From positions 1 through 7,694 of the forward strand of contig CANHLD010000080.1 in NCBI GenBank assembly GCA_947461325.1: a stretch of DNA of 7,694 nucleotides, read 5' to 3'. This DNA is from Comamonadaceae bacterium (lineage in GTDB: Bacteria; Pseudomonadota; Gammaproteobacteria; Burkholderiales; Burkholderiaceae_C). This document shows, one piece after another, positions 5,172 through 7,694 of this stretch. A program made the translations under genes and the position numbers. The notes beneath the pieces are model-generated. The model was not told the origin of the DNA. It saw only the letters and a program-made list of their open reading frames with translations, and made no database searches. Each line of letters opens with the position of its first letter. Position 1 is the first letter of the stretch.

Positions 5172-6368
5172 CTACACCCTTCGCTTGCTGTGTAACAAAC
5201 TGATGTTCATCTCGGCAGACAAAGTAGAGGCGTAAAACTTCTCGATCATTTCTACCGAAGTGCGGGCATTGCGAGCGAGCGTCAGCAAATCGATATTACC
5301 GCCGAAGATCAAACGAAACGTGATGGCCGTGTGCCGAAGGCTGTAAAAACTGCGGTCTGCACCATGCGGTCCGGCTTTGATGCCCAACGAGTTCATGATC
5401 CAGTTGAACAACCAGCCAATGGTGTTGAGGCAGCGCAGCCGGTTTTTTTCCTCCGGAAAAAAAACATAGTCGTCCGGTTTGCCAAAGCCTTTGGCCGTCT
5501 GATGAGCCAGCAGTGTTTTGTAAATATTCACTGCCTGCGGCAAACTGACGGTCGGCGCTTTGTGTCGCTTGATTTCAGGCGGTGTCAGCCGCAAATAATT
5601 GAACTTGCCGCTGATGATTTCTATGTGTTTGTTTTTCAATTGCCTCACGTCCCCCGGTCGCAAAAAGGTGTACACCATGAAACGTATCAACCAATTCATC
5701 TCTGTGGGCATGCTGCGGTACTCGGGTTTGATGTGAAACCGCGTGTCCGGTTTGTCCCAAACAAACACATGGTGCCGCAAGGTTTTAGACAAACGCAATA
5801 TGGCGGCGTATTCGGTGACTGTGAAAGCACCACGAGGTTTTTGCGTGATCTTCATTTTGGGAAACATGGGCATGTGTGCGATATGTTCTTGTTCAACCAA
5901 ATAGCGAAGCACTTTGCGCAGTTGTGCGATGTAGCCCACGATGGTGGGCGTTGATAACTCTTGGTCGGACAAAAAATCGATGAACCGCTGAATACTTGCC
6001 ATATTGATTTGGCGTAAATCGGTGTGGTCGAAAAAAGACGCGATGTGGGTCTCAAGCCGCACTTTGGTCATGCGGTAAGTGCCTTCGGTGATCTCTTGGC
6101 GAACAACTTTGTGTTTTTCCTGGGCCAAAATCACTTGTATCACTTGATGTATATGTATGAAACTTTTTGGATTGTTTTTTTCTGTATTTAAATTATTTGA
6201 ATCTATATTTTTTCCGATGCATGAATGATTTAATTTAAATTCAATCGGACTGCTTGGTTTGGATGCAACCAAGAGCGGATAAGGACTGAAAAAGAATTTA
6301 TTTTCATTAAACATATCGCTGACTTCATAGTTATTTTTAATGCGGTAGTTGTATAAATCTTGCGTCAT
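5172..6368 (-). CDS. Tyrosine recombinase / integrase (phage integrase family)
   Basis: A DNA strand-exchange enzyme of 398 residues from the ATG at 6368. The catalytic set is visible: Arg237 in FLRPGDVRQL, a beta-hairpin Lys near 267-270, Arg345 in the YSLRHT box, and the nucleophile Tyr379 in EMIEKFYAST. In the second box Tyr replaces the usual first His, which is seen in many integrases of this type; the third-box His/Trp is not evident. A SAM-like core-binding domain spans about 95-165. The first 70 or so residues form an Asn/Lys/Phe/Ser-rich extension encoded by AT-rich DNA unlike the rest, so the true start may lie later (ATG at 6314) or earlier (TTG at 6392); no site has a good Shine-Dalgarno. 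It is convergent with ilvA and divergent from a porin that lost its start. No other mobile-element genes, excisionase or cargo are nearby, so it is a lone integrase, a remnant, or a dedicated local recombinase. Confidence 0.9.
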   Translation of the reverse strand: MTQDLYNYRIKNNYEVSDMFNENKFFFSPYPLLVASKPSSPIEFKLNHSCIGKNIDSNNLNTEKNNPKSFIHIHQVIQVILAQEKHKVVRQEITEGTYRMTKVRLETHIASFFDHTDLRQINMASIQRFIDFLSDQELSTPTIVGYIAQLRKVLRYLVEQEHIAHMPMFPKMKITQKPRGAFTVTEYAAILRLSKTLRHHVFVWDKPDTRFHIKPEYRSMPTEMNWLIRFMVYTFLRPGDVRQLKNKHIEIISGKFNYLRLTPPEIKRHKAPTVSLPQAVNIYKTLLAHQTAKGFGKPDDYVFFPEEKNRLRCLNTIGWLFNWIMNSLGIKAGPHGADRSFYSLRHTAITFRLIFGGNIDLLTLARNARTSVEMIEKFYASTLSAEMNISLLHSKRRV

Positions 6369-6435
6369 GGTGTGAAATCCAAAAGAATTCAAAAAATATA
6401 TAAGTCAATGAATAGTAGCACTTGTGATTCATAAT

Positions 6436-6445
6436 AGTTAAAAAA
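6436..6445 (+). other. Apparent junction at the lost start of the right-hand porin
   Basis: Reading the porin frame backwards from 6466 gives K-T-L-V-A-V-A-S from codons starting at 6442, the expected early signal peptide. The next codon upstream is TAA (6439-6441), and AGT (6436-6438) stands where ATG would be expected. There is no GGAG before it, unlike both other porins here. Porin-like sequence therefore stops at about 6440, and AT-rich recombinase-flanking DNA begins. Confidence 0.6.
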
Positions 6446-6465
6446 CCCTCGTTGCAGTAGCATCT

Positions 6466-7548
6466 TTGTTGTCTTTTGGAGTCACTTTTGCGCAAGCCAC
6501 GCTTTATGGAAACGTTGATCAGGCTTGGAATAACTCAACCACCAAAACGGGCGGTGTTGTCAGCAGTGATGTAACCGGCTTTGCTCCCATCCAAATGGGC
6601 GGCGGTGTTTTGGGCGTGAAAGGCAGTGAAGACTTGGTAGCTGGCTTGAAAGCCAGCTACGTCATCGAAATGCAGCCCGCTGTAGACGGAAACAGTACAG
6701 GCACTTCTGGCATGTGGAACCGCCAGTCATTTGTGGGTTTGAGCGGCGCCTTCGGTGCTGCCCGTATCGGCAAACAGTATGCCAATGCGTTCAACAACAC
6801 AGTGGGCGTTGACCCAGGCGGTGCAACCGGTATTGCAGGCAACGCCGCTTACTGTGTGTTGCTTGCATATACAAAATGCATCGGCGGCAGTGATGGTCCA
6901 CTGCGCCAAGCCAATGGCATTCAATATGACTTGCCAGAACTGGTTTCCGGCTTGAAAGTCGGCTTCACCAAGATTTACGGTGAAAAAGATACTGCTAAAG
7001 GTGCGGCGGATTCAGGTACCGGCAATGGCTTTAATCTTTCTTACACATCCGGTGCTTTGTATGCTGGCTATACCTTTGACAAGGTGAAAAATACCCCCAT
7101 TGGTCTTTTGACTACAACTGGTACTACTGTTAGCTATCCAACTACTACCACTGTGCTTGTGGAGTCTACTTCTCCCGACGTTGCTGCAGCAAGCACAACT
7201 GATGCCAACAAGTTAACCACCATGTCTGCCAGCTACGACTTGGGTATGGCCAAAATCGGTATCAACAACAGCAAAATGTCCGTGGGTTCAAAGAGCTTAG
7301 ACAATACCTTCGGTTCAGTCAGTGTGCCTTTTGGTGGCAATGCCAATGTGTGGGCCACCGTTGGTAAGGGCTCTGCTTACAGAGTCAGCACAAGCACATC
7401 AGTTGATCACAGCAGCTACCAACTGGGCGTGAACTATGCCCTGAGCAAAAGAACCGTTCTGTACGCACAGTACGGCAAACTTGAGTTGAACACCGCTACA
7501 AAAGTGGAAGTCACTGGTTCAGCCCTTGGCGTTCACCACTCTTTCTAA
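6466..7548 (+). CDS. Outer-membrane porin lacking a normal start (5'-truncated)
   Basis: A third Burkholderiales-type porin, clearly different from the two at the left. The open frame from the TTG at 6466 gives 360 residues and ends in GVHHSF, the expected barrel end. Strand and turn motifs such as TLYGNVDQAW, GVLGVKGSEDL, NRQSFVGLSG, ANGIQYDLPEL and YQLGVNYALSKRT are intact, and there is no internal stop. The reading frame codes for signal-peptide sequence (KTLVAVASLLSFGVTFAQA) from 6442, but it is preceded by TAA and has no ATG and no Shine-Dalgarno; TTG at 6466 or 6469 would give only a stub of the signal peptide. The gene is therefore probably silent as it stands, or expressed poorly. Two cysteines (130 and 138) fall in what is probably the L3 region and could form a loop disulfide. 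A terminator follows at 7587. Confidence 0.88.
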   Translation: MLSFGVTFAQATLYGNVDQAWNNSTTKTGGVVSSDVTGFAPIQMGGGVLGVKGSEDLVAGLKASYVIEMQPAVDGNSTGTSGMWNRQSFVGLSGAFGAARIGKQYANAFNNTVGVDPGGATGIAGNAAYCVLLAYTKCIGGSDGPLRQANGIQYDLPELVSGLKVGFTKIYGEKDTAKGAADSGTGNGFNLSYTSGALYAGYTFDKVKNTPIGLLTTTGTTVSYPTTTTVLVESTSPDVAAASTTDANKLTTMSASYDLGMAKIGINNSKMSVGSKSLDNTFGSVSVPFGGNANVWATVGKGSAYRVSTSTSVDHSSYQLGVNYALSKRTVLYAQYGKLELNTATKVEVTGSALGVHHSF

Positions 7549-7554
7549 TCAGAC

Positions 7555-7570
7555 ACTGGCCTTAGCCAGT
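7555..7570 (+). repeat. Small hairpin after the porin stop
   Basis: ACTGGC (7555-7560) and GCCAGT (7565-7570) pair around CTTA just after the stop codon. A second weak pairing (TGAAG 7571-7575 with CTTCA 7583-7587) follows. They may protect the 3' end of the transcript; neither has a T run. Confidence 0.4.
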
Positions 7571-7586
7571 TGAAGGTTTGAACTTC

Positions 7587-7618
7587 AAAACCCGTTGCAG
7601 CAATGCAGCGGGTTTTTT
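7587..7618 (+). terminator. Intrinsic terminator of the right-hand porin, GCAA tetraloop
   Basis: AAAACCCGTTGCA (7587-7599) pairs with TGCAGCGGGTTTT (7604-7616) over 13 bp, with one T-G pair, around a GCAA loop, and the T run extends to 7618. It is a textbook terminator about 40 bases after the stop. The remaining bases to 7694 show no recognisable feature. Confidence 0.92.
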
Positions 7619-7694
7619 CTTGCCTGTTTCTCGGGTTTCAGTATGAATATAAAGAGGCGACTACAGCATCGTTTCAAAAGCGATAAAGACTCAG

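Noticed and set aside
636..6240. Shared 12-mer TTTAATTTAAAT at 636-647 and 6229-6240
   Set aside because: Low-complexity AT sequence in two AT-rich blocks; no extended similarity.
5176..6461. Similarity between ACCCTTCGCTTGCTGTG (5176-5192) and ACCCTCGTTGCAGTAG (6445-6460) as att sites
   Set aside because: It needs two single-base gaps and further mismatches over 16 bases, and one copy lies within the recombinase coding end; chance is likely.
5128..7688. GCGATAAAG repeated at 5128-5136 and 7680-7688 as element ends
   Set aside because: Nine bases only, with no similarity in the flanks and the second copy lying beyond the porin terminator; expected by chance at this length.
1..7694. CRISPR array, tRNA, rRNA, or transposon with terminal repeats
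   Set aside because: No regularly spaced repeats, no cloverleaf or rRNA-like stretch, and no transposase or terminal inverted repeats were found on reading both strands.

Overview
The window looks like a chromosomal segment of a Gram-negative betaproteobacterium of the order Burkholderiales, most likely Comamonadaceae-like. This rests on three porins of the Burkholderiales general-porin type, a Coq7-type ubiquinone hydroxylase that resembles Burkholderiales Coq7 along its length, and an IlvA with the start-proximal DYLKKILTARVYDV block typical of that order. No taxonomic marker is present, so the placement is an inference from protein style.

Layout. (1) 1-1894, minus strand: two tandem paralogous porins, the downstream one running off the left edge, separated by a UUCG-loop terminator and a gene-free stretch of about 280 bases. 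(2) 2089-2709, plus strand: coq7, divergent from the porins. (3) 2782-3231, minus strand: an OsmC-family (YhfA-like) protein convergent with coq7. (4) 3318-3438, plus strand: a short unit with a -35/-10 pair and a strong intrinsic terminator but no obvious coding sequence. It is either a small RNA of about 86 nt with an exposed CU-rich anti-Shine-Dalgarno stretch, or the attenuator leader of ilvA. (5) 3489-5108, plus strand: ilvA, threonine dehydratase with two ACT-like regulatory domains. (6) 5172-6368, minus strand: a lone tyrosine recombinase whose first part is AT-rich. (7) 6466-7548, plus strand: a third, more distant porin that has lost its ATG, its first codon and its ribosome binding site, although its reading frame and C-terminus are intact; a GNRA-loop terminator follows.

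The housekeeping genes do not form one pathway: coq7 serves respiratory quinone synthesis, the OsmC protein probably thiol-based peroxide or organic-molecule handling, and ilvA isoleucine synthesis. The porins supply outer-membrane permeability. The most unusual part is the right-hand third. The reading frame of the third porin is recognisable back to the codon where Lys3 of a signal peptide should be (position about 6440), and beyond that point the sequence changes abruptly to the AT-rich flank of the recombinase gene. This looks like an integration or recombination scar at the 5' end of a porin gene. It could be a decayed insertion or a silent, switchable porin cassette; the window alone cannot separate these. 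The second most interesting item is the orphan terminator unit upstream of ilvA.
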